From Tepidimonas ignava (lineage in GTDB: Bacteria > Pseudomonadota > Gammaproteobacteria > Burkholderiales > Burkholderiaceae_C), in contig NZ_SMAH01000017.1 of the NCBI RefSeq assembly GCF_004342625.1, positions 1 to 52,024 of the forward strand: DNA of 52,024 nucleotides, in the 5' to 3' direction. The stretch's first letter is position 1, and each line of letters begins with the position of its first letter. The notes below the pieces were generated by a model. It searched no databases. It saw nothing but the letters and a program-made list of their open reading frames with translations, and was not told the DNA's origin. This document shows positions 25,562 through 34,875 of this stretch, piece by piece. Made by a program: the position numbers and the translations under genes.

Positions 25562-26230
25562 TCAGCTTGTGATCAACAGCCCGTGACGCTCAATAAACGA
25601 TACGACGTCAGCCAATCCCTGTTGGGTTTTGAGGTTGGTCATGACCCAAGGGCGACGATCGGGGTCGGGCCTCATGCGCGCGGTGTCTGCGGCCATCACT
25701 TCGAGGCTGGCGCCGACATGGGGAGCGAGGTCGATCTTGTTGATGACCAACAGATCGCTTTTGGTGATGCCTGGCCCGCCTTTGCGGGGGATTTTTTCAC
25801 CGGCCGCGACATCAATGACGTAGATGGTCAGGTCGGACAGCTCGGGGCTGAACGTGGCGGCCAGGTTATCACCGCCGCTTTCGACAAAGACAATGTCCGC
25901 GTCTGGAAACTGCCGCAACATGCGGTCGATGGCCTCGAGGTTGATGGAGCAGTCTTCCCGGATGGCCGTGTGGGGACAGCCGCCTGTTTCCACCCCAAGG
26001 ATGCGCTCGGGAGGCAATGCGCCGCTGATGGTGAGCAAGCGCTGGTCCTCTTTCGTGTAAATGTCGTTGGTGATGGCCACCAAGTCGTAGCGCTGGCGCA
26101 TGGTTTTGCACAGCATCTCCAGCAGCGTCGTTTTGCCCGAACCAACCGGTCCGCCGATGCCTACCCTCAGCGGTGGCAGAGGCTTGGTGCGTCCAGGAAT
26201 GGCGTGAAGAACCGAGGGTGCGGTGTTCAT
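25562..26230 (-). CDS. ureG: Urease accessory GTPase UreG
   Basis: 222 residues. P-loop [29 protein letters not shown], the nickel-binding [17 protein letters not shown] with the CPH motif, [16 protein letters not shown] and the NKIDL guanine-specificity motif. UreG hydrolyses GTP while nickel is delivered to urease with UreD, UreF and UreE. It overlaps ureF by ATGA and is the last gene of the leftward ureA-J-B-C-E-F-G unit. Confidence 0.98.
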   Translation of the reverse strand: MNTAPSVLHAIPGRTKPLPPLRVGIGGPVGSGKTTLLEMLCKTMRQRYDLVAITNDIYTKEDQRLLTISGALPPERILGVETGGCPHTAIREDCSINLEAIDRMLRQFPDADIVFVESGGDNLAATFSPELSDLTIYVIDVAAGEKIPRKGGPGITKSDLLVINKIDLAPHVGASLEVMAADTARMRPDPDRRPWVMTNLKTQQGLADVVSFIERHGLLITS

Positions 26231-26946
26231 GAGCGAAACAAGCGGCTGTATTGGGTTTCATGGCGTGCTGACAGGATGGCCAGCATTGGGGCGAAGCATT
26301 GGCGTTGCCCCGGTGGCTGCGAAAGGGCCACGTGCACGGCCGCGGGCAGCGCCGCACGCAACTGGGCCAGCAGCCGCTGGCCGGCGTTTTGTCCCAGGGG
26401 TACGGCTTTGACCGCGGCCTGGCAGGCCGCCTCACACCAGGCGAAGCCCGCAGCCAACAGGGCATGGGCTGTGGGGAGGGTGTTGGGTGTCAGGGTCGCC
26501 AGCGCCCACGCGTACGCCACGGGGTAGGTGGGCGGTTGCAGTGCGGCCGGCACCTCGTCCAACCCCGGATTGGGCAACGTGTGCGGCCTTAAGCCTTGCA
26601 ACCAGTGCAGCACCGCATGCCCCATTTGTTCGCTTTGCAAACGCAGCTCAGCGCTTTCCCGGGTGCGGCGTGTCCACGCGTTCAACGTCAGCAATGTTGT
26701 CCAGTCACGCGCGCGCCACGCGGGCAGTGCCTGCGCCACCACGGACAGATCAGCCCGGGCCTGGGTCAGGTGGAGCTGAGCCAGTAGCCACTGGGCCGCG
26801 CTGGCCTCGTCGTGCACCCGCCCGGCCTCGACGGCACTTTCCAGCCCTTCGGAGTATGAAAAACCACCCAGCGGCACAGCAGGCGAAGCGAGCCACAACA
26901 ACCCGAGCAGGGCCTGTGGATCACGCTCACCATCAGGGTTGGCCAT
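26227..26946 (-). CDS. ureF: Urease accessory protein UreF
   Basis: 239 residues from ATG 26946, which overlaps the end of ureE by 14 bp; ATG 26982 is a longer option. Family marks: [21 protein letters not shown] near the N-terminus (two parts), [30 protein letters not shown], and a C-terminal [15 protein letters not shown]. All-helical GTPase-activating partner of UreG in the UreDFG complex. Confidence 0.95.
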   Translation of the reverse strand: MANPDGERDPQALLGLLWLASPAVPLGGFSYSEGLESAVEAGRVHDEASAAQWLLAQLHLTQARADLSVVAQALPAWRARDWTTLLTLNAWTRRTRESAELRLQSEQMGHAVLHWLQGLRPHTLPNPGLDEVPAALQPPTYPVAYAWALATLTPNTLPTAHALLAAGFAWCEAACQAAVKAVPLGQNAGQRLLAQLRAALPAAVHVALSQPPGQRQCFAPMLAILSARHETQYSRLFRS

Positions 26947-27484
26947 GGTGTGGGTGATCGTCGGTGGGGTGAACGTGTCCATCGTGGCGGTGATGCGCAG
27001 GTCCGCCGTAAGCACCGAACTCGGGCTCAAAGGGTTCTTCGACTTCCGTAACCGTCAGGTGCATCTGGCGTAACAGGTCGGCCAGCACATGGTCGCGCTC
27101 CAGCTTGAGATGGTCGGCGTGCAATTGCAGCGCGACATGGCGGTTGCCTAGGTGGTACGCGGCGCGCAGCAGGTCCAAGGGTGTGCCGTGCTCCGCGCAA
27201 GTCGTGACCTTGAGCAGCGGTTCGACCGCGGCGCGTACACACAGCAGGCCGCCATCGGTCAACACCAACACATCGCCGTCGCGCATGACGCTGCCGCGGG
27301 GCAGCAACACCGCAATGCGGCGTCCTTGGCTGTCACGCGCTTCGAAGCGGCTGCGCTGGCGCCACGTCCATTCGAGTTCCAGTACGGGTGCACGGGCCAA
27401 CAGCGTCCGGGCGAGCCCCGCGCCACCCGGTATCAGGCGGCTTGCCAGCAACGGCGGGTCAGCGGGGGCGGCTGCATGGTGCAT
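26933..27484 (-). CDS. ureE: Urease accessory nickel-binding chaperone UreE
   Basis: 183 residues. N-terminal peptide-binding domain with LELEWTWRQRSRFEARDSQG and VLLPRGSVMRDGDVL; C-terminal metal-binding domain with AYHLGNRHVALQLHADHLKL (two parts) and DHVLADLLRQM; and a histidine-rich tail [20 protein letters not shown] that should bind extra nickel. Starts 14 bp after ureC. The N-terminus is about ten residues longer than usual before the first strand. Confidence 0.95.
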   Translation of the reverse strand: MHHAAAPADPPLLASRLIPGGAGLARTLLARAPVLELEWTWRQRSRFEARDSQGRRIAVLLPRGSVMRDGDVLVLTDGGLLCVRAAVEPLLKVTTCAEHGTPLDLLRAAYHLGNRHVALQLHADHLKLERDHVLADLLRQMHLTVTEVEEPFEPEFGAYGGPAHHRHDGHVHPTDDHPHHGQP

Positions 27485-27498
27485 GGTGAGTGCATCCG

Positions 27499-29244
27499 TC
27501 AAAATAAAAAATAGCGCTGCGCCATGGGCAGCACGCTGGCCGCTTCGCACACCAACAACTCGCCGTCGGCGCGCACCGCATAGGTTTGTGGATCGATCTC
27601 CATGTGGGGCGTGTGGTCGTTGAGCACCATGTCGCGCTTGCCAATACGGCGGCAGCCCTGCACGGCGACCAGCGGTTTTTGCAAGCCGTAGCGCTGCCCA
27701 ACCCCGCTTTGCAGCGCTGCTTGGGACACGAACGTGAGCGCGCTGCGTTGCAGCGCCGCTCCGAAGGCGCCGAACATGGGCCGTGCATGGACGGGCTGCG
27801 GCGTGGGGATGGATGCGTTGGGGTCGCCCATCGCGGCCGCAACGATCATGCCGCCCTTGACGATGACCGAAGGCTTGACGCCGAAAAAGGCGGGTTTCCA
27901 CAGCACCAGATCAGCCCATTTGCCCACTTCGACCGAGCCGACCACGTGCGCCACACCGTGCGCGATGGCAGGGTTGATGGTGTATTTGGCGATGTAGCGC
28001 TTGATACGAAAGTTATCGTTGCGGTCATGGTGCTCGACGCCAGGTGGACGGTCCGGTGGCGGGGCCAGCCAGCCGCGTTGTACCTTCATCTTGTGGGCCG
28101 TTTGCCAGGTGCGGGTGATGACTTCACCCACCCGCCCCATGGCCTGGCTGTCGCTGCTCATGATGCTGATGGCGCCCAGGTCGTGCAGGATATCCTCAGC
28201 GGCAATCGTTTCCCTGCGGATACGGCTTTCGGCAAAGGCCAAATCCTCGGCGATCGAGGGATCGAGGTGGTGGCACACCATCAACATGTCCACATGCTCG
28301 TCCAGGGTGTTGACCGTGTAAGGGCGCGTGGGGTTGGTGGACGAGGGCAGCACGTGAGAGGCACCGACGATACGCAAGATGTCGGGCGCGTGCCCACCTC
28401 CCGCACCCTCGCAGTGGAAAGCGTGGATGGTGCGGCCGCGCATGGCCGCCAGCGAGTCCTCGACGAAGCCGCTCTCGTTCAGGGTGTCGGTGTGGATGGC
28501 GACTTGCGTGTCGGTAGCCTCGGCCACCGACAGACAAGCGTCAATGGCGGCGGGCGTGGAGCCCCAGTCTTCATGCAGTTTGAGTCCGATGGCGCCAGCC
28601 TCAATCTGTTCACGCAGGGCTTCGGGGCGGCTGCAGTTGCCTTTGCCCAGAAAACCAAGATTCATCGGGAAGGCTTCAGCCGCCTGCAGCATGCGTTCGA
28701 TGTTCCACGGGCCCGGTGTGCACGTGGTGGCGTTGGTGCCGGTCGCCGGGCCGGTGCCGCCGCCGGTCATCGTGGTGATGCCCGACATCAGCGCTTCTTC
28801 GATCTGTTGTGGGCAGATGAAGTGAATGTGGCTGTCGTAGCCGCCCGCGGTCACGATCATGCCCTCGCCCGCCAGCACTTCGGTGCCAGGGCCAATGACG
28901 ATATCGACGCCGGGCTGCGTGTCGGGATTGCCGGCTTTGCCAAGGGCGACGATACGGCCATCGCGCACGCCGATATCGGCTTTGACGATACCCCAGTGGT
29001 CGATGACCAGAGCGTTGGTGATGACCAAATCGACGGCGCCCGCAGCACGTGGGTGCTGGCTTTGGCCCATGCCATCGCGAATGGTCTTGCCGCCTCCGAA
29101 TTTGACCTCCTCGCCGTAGCCGCCAGCACGCAGCGTGTAGTCGTCCTCAACCTCGGCCCACAGGGATGTGTCGGCCAGACGGACGCGATCCCCGATCGTG
29201 GGGCCAAACATTTCGGCGTATGCACGCCGTGAGATCGTGACCAT
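27499..29244 (-). CDS. ureC: Urease alpha subunit UreC
   Basis: 581 residues from ATG 29244, slightly longer than the usual 567-573. All catalytic features are visible: [12 protein letters not shown], the carbamylated lysine in [37 protein letters not shown], the flap cysteine in MVCHHLD, and [11 protein letters not shown]. It holds the two nickel ions that hydrolyse urea to ammonia and carbamate. It begins 7 bp after ureB. Confidence 0.99.
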   Translation of the reverse strand: MVTISRRAYAEMFGPTIGDRVRLADTSLWAEVEDDYTLRAGGYGEEVKFGGGKTIRDGMGQSQHPRAAGAVDLVITNALVIDHWGIVKADIGVRDGRIVALGKAGNPDTQPGVDIVIGPGTEVLAGEGMIVTAGGYDSHIHFICPQQIEEALMSGITTMTGGGTGPATGTNATTCTPGPWNIERMLQAAEAFPMNLGFLGKGNCSRPEALREQIEAGAIGLKLHEDWGSTPAAIDACLSVAEATDTQVAIHTDTLNESGFVEDSLAAMRGRTIHAFHCEGAGGGHAPDILRIVGASHVLPSSTNPTRPYTVNTLDEHVDMLMVCHHLDPSIAEDLAFAESRIRRETIAAEDILHDLGAISIMSSDSQAMGRVGEVITRTWQTAHKMKVQRGWLAPPPDRPPGVEHHDRNDNFRIKRYIAKYTINPAIAHGVAHVVGSVEVGKWADLVLWKPAFFGVKPSVIVKGGMIVAAAMGDPNASIPTPQPVHARPMFGAFGAALQRSALTFVSQAALQSGVGQRYGLQKPLVAVQGCRRIGKRDMVLNDHTPHMEIDPQTYAVRADGELLVCEAASVLPMAQRYFLF

Positions 29245-29251
29245 AGCCTGT

Positions 29252-29572
29252 TCAACCCTCCAGCTGATCCAGTGGCCCATTGGTCAAGCCACGAAATCCC
29301 CAGACGTGCCGCCTGCCGGCCAGCGCCACCAGCTCCACGGTGCGTTGCTGCCCGGGTTCAAAGCGTATGGCTGTGCCGCTGGCAATATTGAGCCGCATAC
29401 CGTGCGCTGCGGCGCGATCGAATTGCAGCGCAGCGTTGGTTTCGGCAAAGTGGTAGTGCGACCCTACCTGAATAGGGCGTTGCGCGGTGTTGTGCACCAC
29501 CAGCGTGCGCGTGACGCGCCCGGGGTTGAGCGGCAACTCATCGTTGACCAACAGGTATTCGCCAGGGATCAC
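29252..29572 (-). CDS. ureB: Urease beta subunit UreB
   Basis: 106 residues from a GTG at 29572, chosen because AAGGAG (29579-29584 on the minus strand) sits at ideal distance and because the family begins MIPGEY; an upstream GTG at 29620 would add 16 atypical residues. Core motif [18 protein letters not shown], then [21 protein letters not shown] and GFRGLTNG. Structural subunit of the (ABC)3 urease. Confidence 0.96.
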   Translation of the reverse strand: MIPGEYLLVNDELPLNPGRVTRTLVVHNTAQRPIQVGSHYHFAETNAALQFDRAAAHGMRLNIASGTAIRFEPGQQRTVELVALAGRRHVWGFRGLTNGPLDQLEG

Positions 29573-29655
29573 GATCGACTCCTTTGTGTTCGGGCAGGGC
29601 GCACCGGATTGATCCGGCACCGCGGCTCGGCGCTACAAGGGCACGGCGCGGAGCG

Positions 29656-30246
29656 TCAAACCAACGCCACGACGCTGGACACGCCCACGGCGCCAACCAT
29701 CGCGCCGGCGATGCGGGGTGCCCACGCATGGCTGCGTGGCAGCACGACACCGAGGCCGATCCCCACCCCGTGCAGCACCGCGGTGCTGAGCACCATGCCC
29801 AACAGCGCCGTGTGACCCGCCAGTTCATGGCCATGTGCGGCGCCGTGGAACCACGCGAACGCCGCCACCAGCCCCGCGGCCACGGCCTGCGGCACGGCCA
29901 CGCGCGCCGCGATCAGCAGCCCCAGCGTCAGCAGCGAGACCGCGATCATGGGCTCCACCGCCACTGTCGGCAGCCCCGCTTGGGCCGCCAGCGCGCCCAC
30001 CAACAACACGCTGGCGAACGCCAACGGCGCCACCCAACGCTGCGTGCTGACCAGCGCACTCCAGATGCCGACCGCGAGCATGGCGGCCAAGTGGTCCATG
30101 CCCGTCAAGGGGTGGAGCAGGCCGGCCAGCCATCCGTGGTGTACACCCCCGTCCGTGCCGGTGTGGGACATGGCTGGGAGTGTCCACACGGCTGCGGTCA
30201 GTCCACAAACGATGAGGCGAAGCAATCGGCGCTGGCGGTCAGGCAT
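29656..30246 (-). CDS. ureJ: HupE/UreJ family membrane protein
   Basis: 196 residues. A signal-like N-terminus, then about six membrane segments, with the family motifs HPLTGMDHLAAMLAVG and AAFAWFHGAAHGHELAG, whose histidines and aspartate are candidates for metal binding. HupE/UreJ proteins are nickel (or cobalt) permeases. Placed between ureA and ureB as in other betaproteobacteria, it probably supplies nickel for urease. The C-terminus is hydrophobic to the end. Confidence 0.9.
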   Translation of the reverse strand: MPDRQRRLLRLIVCGLTAAVWTLPAMSHTGTDGGVHHGWLAGLLHPLTGMDHLAAMLAVGIWSALVSTQRWVAPLAFASVLLVGALAAQAGLPTVAVEPMIAVSLLTLGLLIAARVAVPQAVAAGLVAAFAWFHGAAHGHELAGHTALLGMVLSTAVLHGVGIGLGVVLPRSHAWAPRIAGAMVGAVGVSSVVALV

Positions 30247-30316
30247 GGTCAACTCCTGGTTGTCGAACGGTCGCGAAACAACGTGCCCCGTGTTGGTGCC
30301 ATCAGCACGAGGCTCT

Positions 30317-30619
30317 CTACGTAATCGGTTGGTGCACGGTCACCAATTTGGTGCCATCAGGGAAAGTGGCCTCGACCTGAATGTCGTGAATCATGTCGGC
30401 CACACCGTCCATCACATCGTCGCGGGTCAGGACGTGGCGGCCCTCACTCATCAGTTGCGCCACCGTTTTGCCTTCACGGGCTCCTTCCAGCACATAGGCA
30501 CTGATGAGGGCGACGGCCTCTGGGTAATTCAGCTTCAATCCGCGTGCGCGCCGACGCTCGGCCAGCAAGGCCGCGGTGAACAGCAACAGCTTGTCTTTCT
30601 CGCGTGGTGACAGGTCCAT
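30317..30619 (-). CDS. ureA: Urease gamma subunit UreA
   Basis: 100 residues, the exact usual length, with [61 protein letters not shown] and the terminal VTVHQPI. It is the first gene of the leftward urease operon. Upstream ureD is missing from the expected place; the kinase gene starts divergently 68 bp away. Confidence 0.98.
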   Translation of the reverse strand: MDLSPREKDKLLLFTAALLAERRRARGLKLNYPEAVALISAYVLEGAREGKTVAQLMSEGRHVLTRDDVMDGVADMIHDIQVEATFPDGTKLVTVHQPIT

Positions 30620-30623
30620 GCTG

Positions 30624-30651
30624 TTGCTTAAAGCAAGCGTTGTGCCAACGC
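30624..30651. promoter_or_regulatory. Two adjacent palindromes in the ureA-kinase divergent region
   Basis: TTGCTT-A-AAGCAA (30624-30636) and GCGTTG-TGC-CAACGC (30637-30651) are perfect inverted repeats lying back to back in the 68-bp gap between ureA and the sensor kinase gene. Either could be an operator, for example for the regulator encoded at 33719-34729, controlling both directions. They are too short to be ordinary terminators and have no T-run. Confidence 0.5.
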
Positions 30652-30687
30652 GCATCGATGGCACGAAAGCTGCAAGCCTGCACAGGC

Positions 30688-33600
30688 ATGAACCACACTG
30701 CCGACCAGGCCGACCCGGGACCTGCACCGAAAGCGCCAATCACACCGGTGCGGCGTGCATACCACCGCTGGGTGGCCAGTGAGACGCTGGAAGACTACGC
30801 GCTGCGTTACACGCCGCAGCGCTTTCGGCGTTGGTCAGCCGGTCGTGTCGCCAACATGGCGCTTGGGGTGTCATCGTTCCTGGTGCTGGAGGCGCTGGGC
30901 GCGACGTTGATGCTCCAGTTTGGCGTGCTCAATGCGGCGGCGGCCATCGTGGCGGCGGGTGTCTTGATTGCGCTGGTGGGGTGGCCCATCAGCGTGGCCG
31001 CGGCACGCCACGGGGTGGACATGGATTTGTTGACCCGTGGTGCGGGCTTTGGGTACCTTGGCTCGACACTGACCTCGCTGATCTACGCCACCTTTACGTT
31101 CATCTTTTTTGCGTTGGAAGCGGCAGTGATGGCTTACGCGCTGCAGCTCGCCCTTGGCATACCTTCCTCTTGGGGCTACCTGATCAGCGCGCTGCTGGTC
31201 ATTCCGCTGGTCACGCACGGGGTGACTTTGATTGGCCGATTTCAGCGCTGGACGCAGCCGCTTTGGTTGATGTTGATGGTTCTTCCCTGGCTTGCGGTGT
31301 GGCTGAACGACCCCGGCTCGATGGCCCGTTGGTTGCACCAGGAGGGTGCGCCCCAGGCACCCAAGACGTTCGATTGGCACCTGTTTGGTGCCGCGCTGAC
31401 GGTTGCACTGGCGTTGGTGACCCAAATGGGCGAGCAAGCCGACTATTTGCGCTTCATGCCCCAGCCGCAGCCCGGCCGTCGCGCACGGTGGTGGCTGGCT
31501 GTGGCCGTGGGCGGTCCGGGTTGGGTGGTGCCGGGCGTGCTCAAGATGCTGGCGGGGGCTTGGCTGGCGCACCTGGCGCTGGAGCACGGTGTGTCGGCGG
31601 CGCAGGCAGTTGACCCGAACCAAATGTACCTCGTGGCGTACGGGCACATGTTGCCGGCGGGCTGGGCGGTGGCGGCGACTGCGCTGTTTGTTGTGGTGTC
31701 CCAGCTCAAGATCAACGTCACCAATGCCTACGCGGGCTCGTTGGCATGGAGCAATTTTTTCTCGCGCTTGACGCACCACCACCCTGGCCGGGTGGTGTGG
31801 GTGGTGTTCAACACAGCGCTGGCGTGGCTGCTGATGGAGCTTAACGTCTTTCATGCCCTGGGGGCGGTGCTCGGGCTGTACGCGCATGTGGCGTTGGCAT
31901 GGCTGGTGGCGGTGGTGGCTGACCTGGTGGTGCTCAAGCCTCTGGGGTGGTCGCCCCGGGCGATCGAGTTCCGTCGTGCCCATCTGATGGACATCAACCC
32001 GGTGGGGGTGGGGGCGATGCTGGGGGCGTCGCTGTTGGGGGTCGCGGCGCACTTCGGATGGCTGGGCTCTTGGGCGCAGGCGTTTTCGGCGCTGGTGGCG
32101 ATGTCGGCGGCATTCGGGTTGACGCTGTTGCTGGGGGCCGTCACGCGGGGACGGTATCACTTGGCGCGTCGCGCTGACGCCGCTGTGGTGGCCACGGATA
32201 AAGCCGATGCCGAAGGTGCGCCCTTGCAGTTGCGCTGTGTGGTGTGCCAGGGCAGCTACGAGCGGCCCGACATGGCCCGTTGCCCGGCTTACGGCGGCTG
32301 GATCTGCTCGCTGTGCTGCACACTCGACGCGCGTTGTGGGGACGCCTGCAAACCGCACGCCCGCTTGAGCACCCAGCTGCGCGCCTGGTTGCGGCGATGG
32401 TTGCCGCGGCGGCTGCAGCCGTACGTCGATGCCGGGTTGATCCACTACCTGGTGGCGTTGTCGGTCGCAGCGTTGGTGCTGGCTGCCCTGCTTGGTTTGC
32501 TGGCGCGTCAGGATGCGCAGCGTGCCGTGTCCGACCCTGTCGCGTTGGCGTGGGTCACCGAGGTCTACCGCAAGGTTTACGTCGTGCTGCTCACACTCGG
32601 GGCGGTGTTGATCTGGTGGCTGGTGCTGACGCAGCGGGCACGCCAAGTGGCGCAACAAGAAACCCATCGCTACACGCGGCTGCTGTTGCGTGAGATTGAG
32701 GCACATCGCCGCACCGATGCGCAGCTGCAGCGTGCCCGTGAGGCGGCCGAAGCCGCCCGTCGCAGTGCCGAGCGTGCCAACGATGCCAAGACACGCTACC
32801 TGTACGCCATCAGCCACGAATTGCGCACACCGTTGGGGGCGATCATGCTGTACGTGCAGGCCTTGCAGCGGGACGCCAGCCTCAGCGCCCGCCAGGCCCA
32901 TGCGCTGGCCATGATTCAGCGCGGCGGTCAGCACGTGCTGTCGCTCATCGAAGGCACGCTGGATTTGGCGCGCATCGAAGCTGGGCGAGTCACGTTGGAC
33001 GTGCGTCCAACCGACTTGCGGGCCTTGGTGCAAGACGTGGTGGCGTGGCTGACCCCCCAGGCGCAGGCCAAAGGGTTGCGCGTGGCCCTGGAAGGCCCCA
33101 GCCGCTGGCCAAGCGCCGTGCGTTGCGACGGGCCTCGACTGCGGCAGGTGTTGCTCAACTTGCTGGGCAACGCCGTGCGCTACACCGAGACGGGACACAT
33201 CACGCTGCGGATGGCTTACGTTTGTGATGTGGCCACCGTGGAGGTCATCGACACCGGTCCAGGCATCAGTGCGGCCGAGCTGGAGCGGGTGTTCGAGCCC
33301 TTTGCGCGCGGCGCCGCGGGCAGCCAACATGCGGGGGCGGGCCTAGGGTTGACGATAGCCCGCATGTTGACTCAGCTCATGGGTGGCGAGCTACGCGTGC
33401 ACAGCGAGCTGGGGCAGGGCACGACGTTTGTTCTGCGTTTGTACTTACCCGAAGTGGCGGCGTTGGCGTCGGACCAGCCTCCGGCCGCGCTGCCCGCCCC
33501 GGTCAGCGCCGGCGCGCCACCAGCGCCGGTGGCTGCGTTGCGTCTATGGCCGCCCGAGGTGCGGGAGCGGTTGCTGCAATGCGTACGGCTTGGGTATCCG

Positions 33601-33744
33601 CGCGGGGTGCAACGGGTGCTGGACGACGCAACCGGTTTGCCTGCGGCCGAGCAATTGCGCCAGGCCGCGCAGGCGCTGGATCTCAAGACCCTGGAGCGAT
33701 GGCTGACGGAGGCGTGCGATGCGACCCCATGTGCTGCAACCTGA
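30688..33744 (+). CDS. Transporter-like sensor histidine kinase: NCS1/cytosine-permease domain, Cys cluster, HisKA-HATPase
   Basis: 1018 residues from ATG 30688. Residues about 30-500 form a polytopic domain of cytosine/purine permease (NCS1, CodB-like) type, about 12 hydrophobic segments, with [20 protein letters not shown]. Then comes a cytoplasmic cysteine cluster, C517, C520, C532, C540, C543, C544, C550, C554 (motifs [19 protein letters not shown]), a zinc- or cofactor-site candidate. Two more helices follow (about 585-607, 628-650), a coiled coil, HisKA with His710 in [14 protein letters not shown], and HATPase with [20 protein letters not shown] and [13 protein letters not shown]-terminal helical extension ends the protein. 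The lipid-embedded permease part may sense, or carry, urea or a nucleobase. The partner regulator starts before its stop. Family members of this type are known from genome annotation; function here is inferred from context. Confidence 0.85.
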   Translation: MNHTADQADPGPAPKAPITPVRRAYHRWVASETLEDYALRYTPQRFRRWSAGRVANMALGVSSFLVLEALGATLMLQFGVLNAAAAIVAAGVLIALVGWPISVAAARHGVDMDLLTRGAGFGYLGSTLTSLIYATFTFIFFALEAAVMAYALQLALGIPSSWGYLISALLVIPLVTHGVTLIGRFQRWTQPLWLMLMVLPWLAVWLNDPGSMARWLHQEGAPQAPKTFDWHLFGAALTVALALVTQMGEQADYLRFMPQPQPGRRARWWLAVAVGGPGWVVPGVLKMLAGAWLAHLALEHGVSAAQAVDPNQMYLVAYGHMLPAGWAVAATALFVVVSQLKINVTNAYAGSLAWSNFFSRLTHHHPGRVVWVVFNTALAWLLMELNVFHALGAVLGLYAHVALAWLVAVVADLVVLKPLGWSPRAIEFRRAHLMDINPVGVGAMLGASLLGVAAHFGWLGSWAQAFSALVAMSAAFGLTLLLGAVTRGRYHLARRADAAVVATDKADAEGAPLQLRCVVCQGSYERPDMARCPAYGGWICSLCCTLDARCGDACKPHARLSTQLRAWLRRWLPRRLQPYVDAGLIHYLVALSVAALVLAALLGLLARQDAQRAVSDPVALAWVTEVYRKVYVVLLTLGAVLIWWLVLTQRARQVAQQETHRYTRLLLREIEAHRRTDAQLQRAREAAEAARRSAERANDAKTRYLYAISHELRTPLGAIMLYVQALQRDASLSARQAHALAMIQRGGQHVLSLIEGTLDLARIEAGRVTLDVRPTDLRALVQDVVAWLTPQAQAKGLRVALEGPSRWPSAVRCDGPRLRQVLLNLLGNAVRYTETGHITLRMAYVCDVATVEVIDTGPGISAAELERVFEPFARGAAGSQHAGAGLGLTIARMLTQLMGGELRVHSELGQGTTFVLRLYLPEVAALASDQPPAALPAPVSAGAPPAPVAALRLWPPEVRERLLQCVRLGYPRGVQRVLDDATGLPAAEQLRQAAQALDLKTLERWLTEACDATPCAAT

Positions 33745-34729
33745 GAGCAGTCCTTTGGTTTTGATCGTCGATGATGTGCCCGAGAGCCTTGCGGCCCTGC
33801 ACGACATGTTGGATGAGACGGGCTACACCGTGTTGGTGGCCAGCGATGGCCCCACCGCCTTGGTGCGCGCCCGTCAAGCCCGGCCCGATGTGATTTTGCT
33901 GGACGCACTCATGCCAGGCATGGACGGCTTCGAGGTGGCGCGCCGGCTCAAAGCTGACGAGCGCACCGCATCCATCCCGATTTTGTTCATGACCGGCTTG
34001 ACGGAGACGGAGCACCTGATCGAGGGACTGGCGGCCGGCGCCGTCGATTACGTGACCAAGCCGGTCAAGCCGCAGGAGGTGATCGCGCGCATCGGGGTGC
34101 ACCTGCGCACCTCGCGGCAAATTCGCCAGGGCTCGATCGTGCAGCAGCAGGCGCGCAACGCGCTCGATGCTTTCGGGTTCGCCACCATCACCGTGCGGAT
34201 GCGCGACGGGCGGCTGCTGTGGCAGACGCCACTGGCACGCGAGCTGCTGTGGCGCTATTGCGGCACCGAAGCGCCCGTGACGCCAGAGCCGGTGCTGCAG
34301 TGGCTGCGCCGCCACGGCCCGGAGCTGTGCCGCCAAGAGTCCCCGGTCGAGCCGCCGCGTTTGACGTTGACGCAAGGCACGCGTCGGTTGACCTTGCGGT
34401 TGTATCGCTCGGTGGATGATCCAGCCGACACCAGCGCCGACAGCGAGGGAGGGCATTGGTTGATTGTCATGCAGGAAACGTCGGACACCAGTGTGCTGGA
34501 GGCGCTGATGCAGACATTCGGTCTGACCGCCCGGGAGGCCGAGGTGTTGTATTGGGTGGTGCAAGGCAAGATCAACCGCGACATTGCCGACATCGTCGGC
34601 GCCAGCCCCGCCACCGTCAAAAAGCACTTGGAGCGTATTCACGCCAAGCTGGGTGTCGAGACACGCACGGCGGCGGCCGCGTTGGCGCTGCAACGTGTGC
34701 CACAACTGCGTCCCAACGCGGCGGCCTGA
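33719..34729 (+). CDS. Response regulator, REC domain plus LuxR-type helix-turn-helix
   Basis: 336 residues from ATG 33719, which overlaps the kinase gene by 26 bp; GGAGG precedes it. Receiver domain 1-130: IVDDVPESL, phosphoacceptor Asp62 in ILLDALMPGMDG, lysine in YVTKPVKPQE. A middle region of about 120 residues (TITVRMRDGRLLWQTPLAREL onward in parts) looks like a degenerate PAS-like domain; the C-terminus (about 270-325) is a LuxR-type DNA-binding domain, FGLTAREAEVLYWVVQGK and SPATVKKHLERIHAKLGV. It probably answers the transporter-like kinase and controls urtA and/or the ureA and kinase promoters, all within reach of nearby palindromes. Confidence 0.88.
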   Translation: MRPHVLQPESSPLVLIVDDVPESLAALHDMLDETGYTVLVASDGPTALVRARQARPDVILLDALMPGMDGFEVARRLKADERTASIPILFMTGLTETEHLIEGLAAGAVDYVTKPVKPQEVIARIGVHLRTSRQIRQGSIVQQQARNALDAFGFATITVRMRDGRLLWQTPLARELLWRYCGTEAPVTPEPVLQWLRRHGPELCRQESPVEPPRLTLTQGTRRLTLRLYRSVDDPADTSADSEGGHWLIVMQETSDTSVLEALMQTFGLTAREAEVLYWVVQGKINRDIADIVGASPATVKKHLERIHAKLGVETRTAAAALALQRVPQLRPNAAA

Positions 34730-34738
34730 GCAGGCCTC

Positions 34739-34756
34739 GTACGCCATCTGGCGTAC
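34739..34756. promoter_or_regulatory. Perfect 18-bp palindrome before urtA
   Basis: GTACGCCA-TC-TGGCGTAC, 8-bp arms with a 2-bp centre, starts 9 bp after the regulator stop and lies about 120 bp upstream of urtA. LuxR/NarL-type regulators usually bind such short palindromes, so this is a good candidate operator for the regulator encoded just before it. It could instead end the regulator mRNA, but there is no T-run and the loop is too small. Confidence 0.55.
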
Positions 34757-34804
34757 AGACGTGGAGAAACGTTGCACCTACCATGACTCGCGTGGTCTAG
34801 GGGT

Positions 34805-34829
34805 GGGTGGCCGCTGAGCCGGGCCACCC
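34805..34829 (+). promoter_or_regulatory. GC-rich hairpin in the urtA leader region
   Basis: GGGTGGCC and GGCCACCC pair over 8 bp with a 9-base loop, about 45 bp before the urtA start. It is terminator- or attenuator-like without a T-run, and could separate the two-component genes from the transporter operon or stabilise the urtA mRNA. Confidence 0.4.
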
Positions 34830-34875
34830 CATGCCTAGGTTCGTTCCACAAAGTCGTCCACTGCGGAGAACCACC

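Noticed and set aside
30871-33330. 819-residue open frame on the minus strand
   Set aside because: Antisense shadow of the transporter-like kinase; composition (His, Gln, Arg) is typical of shadows.
34765-34800. Possible sigma54 promoter before urtA
   Set aside because: TGGAGAAACGTTGC resembles -24/-12 elements but GG and GC are 9 bases apart, not 10, so it does not fit.
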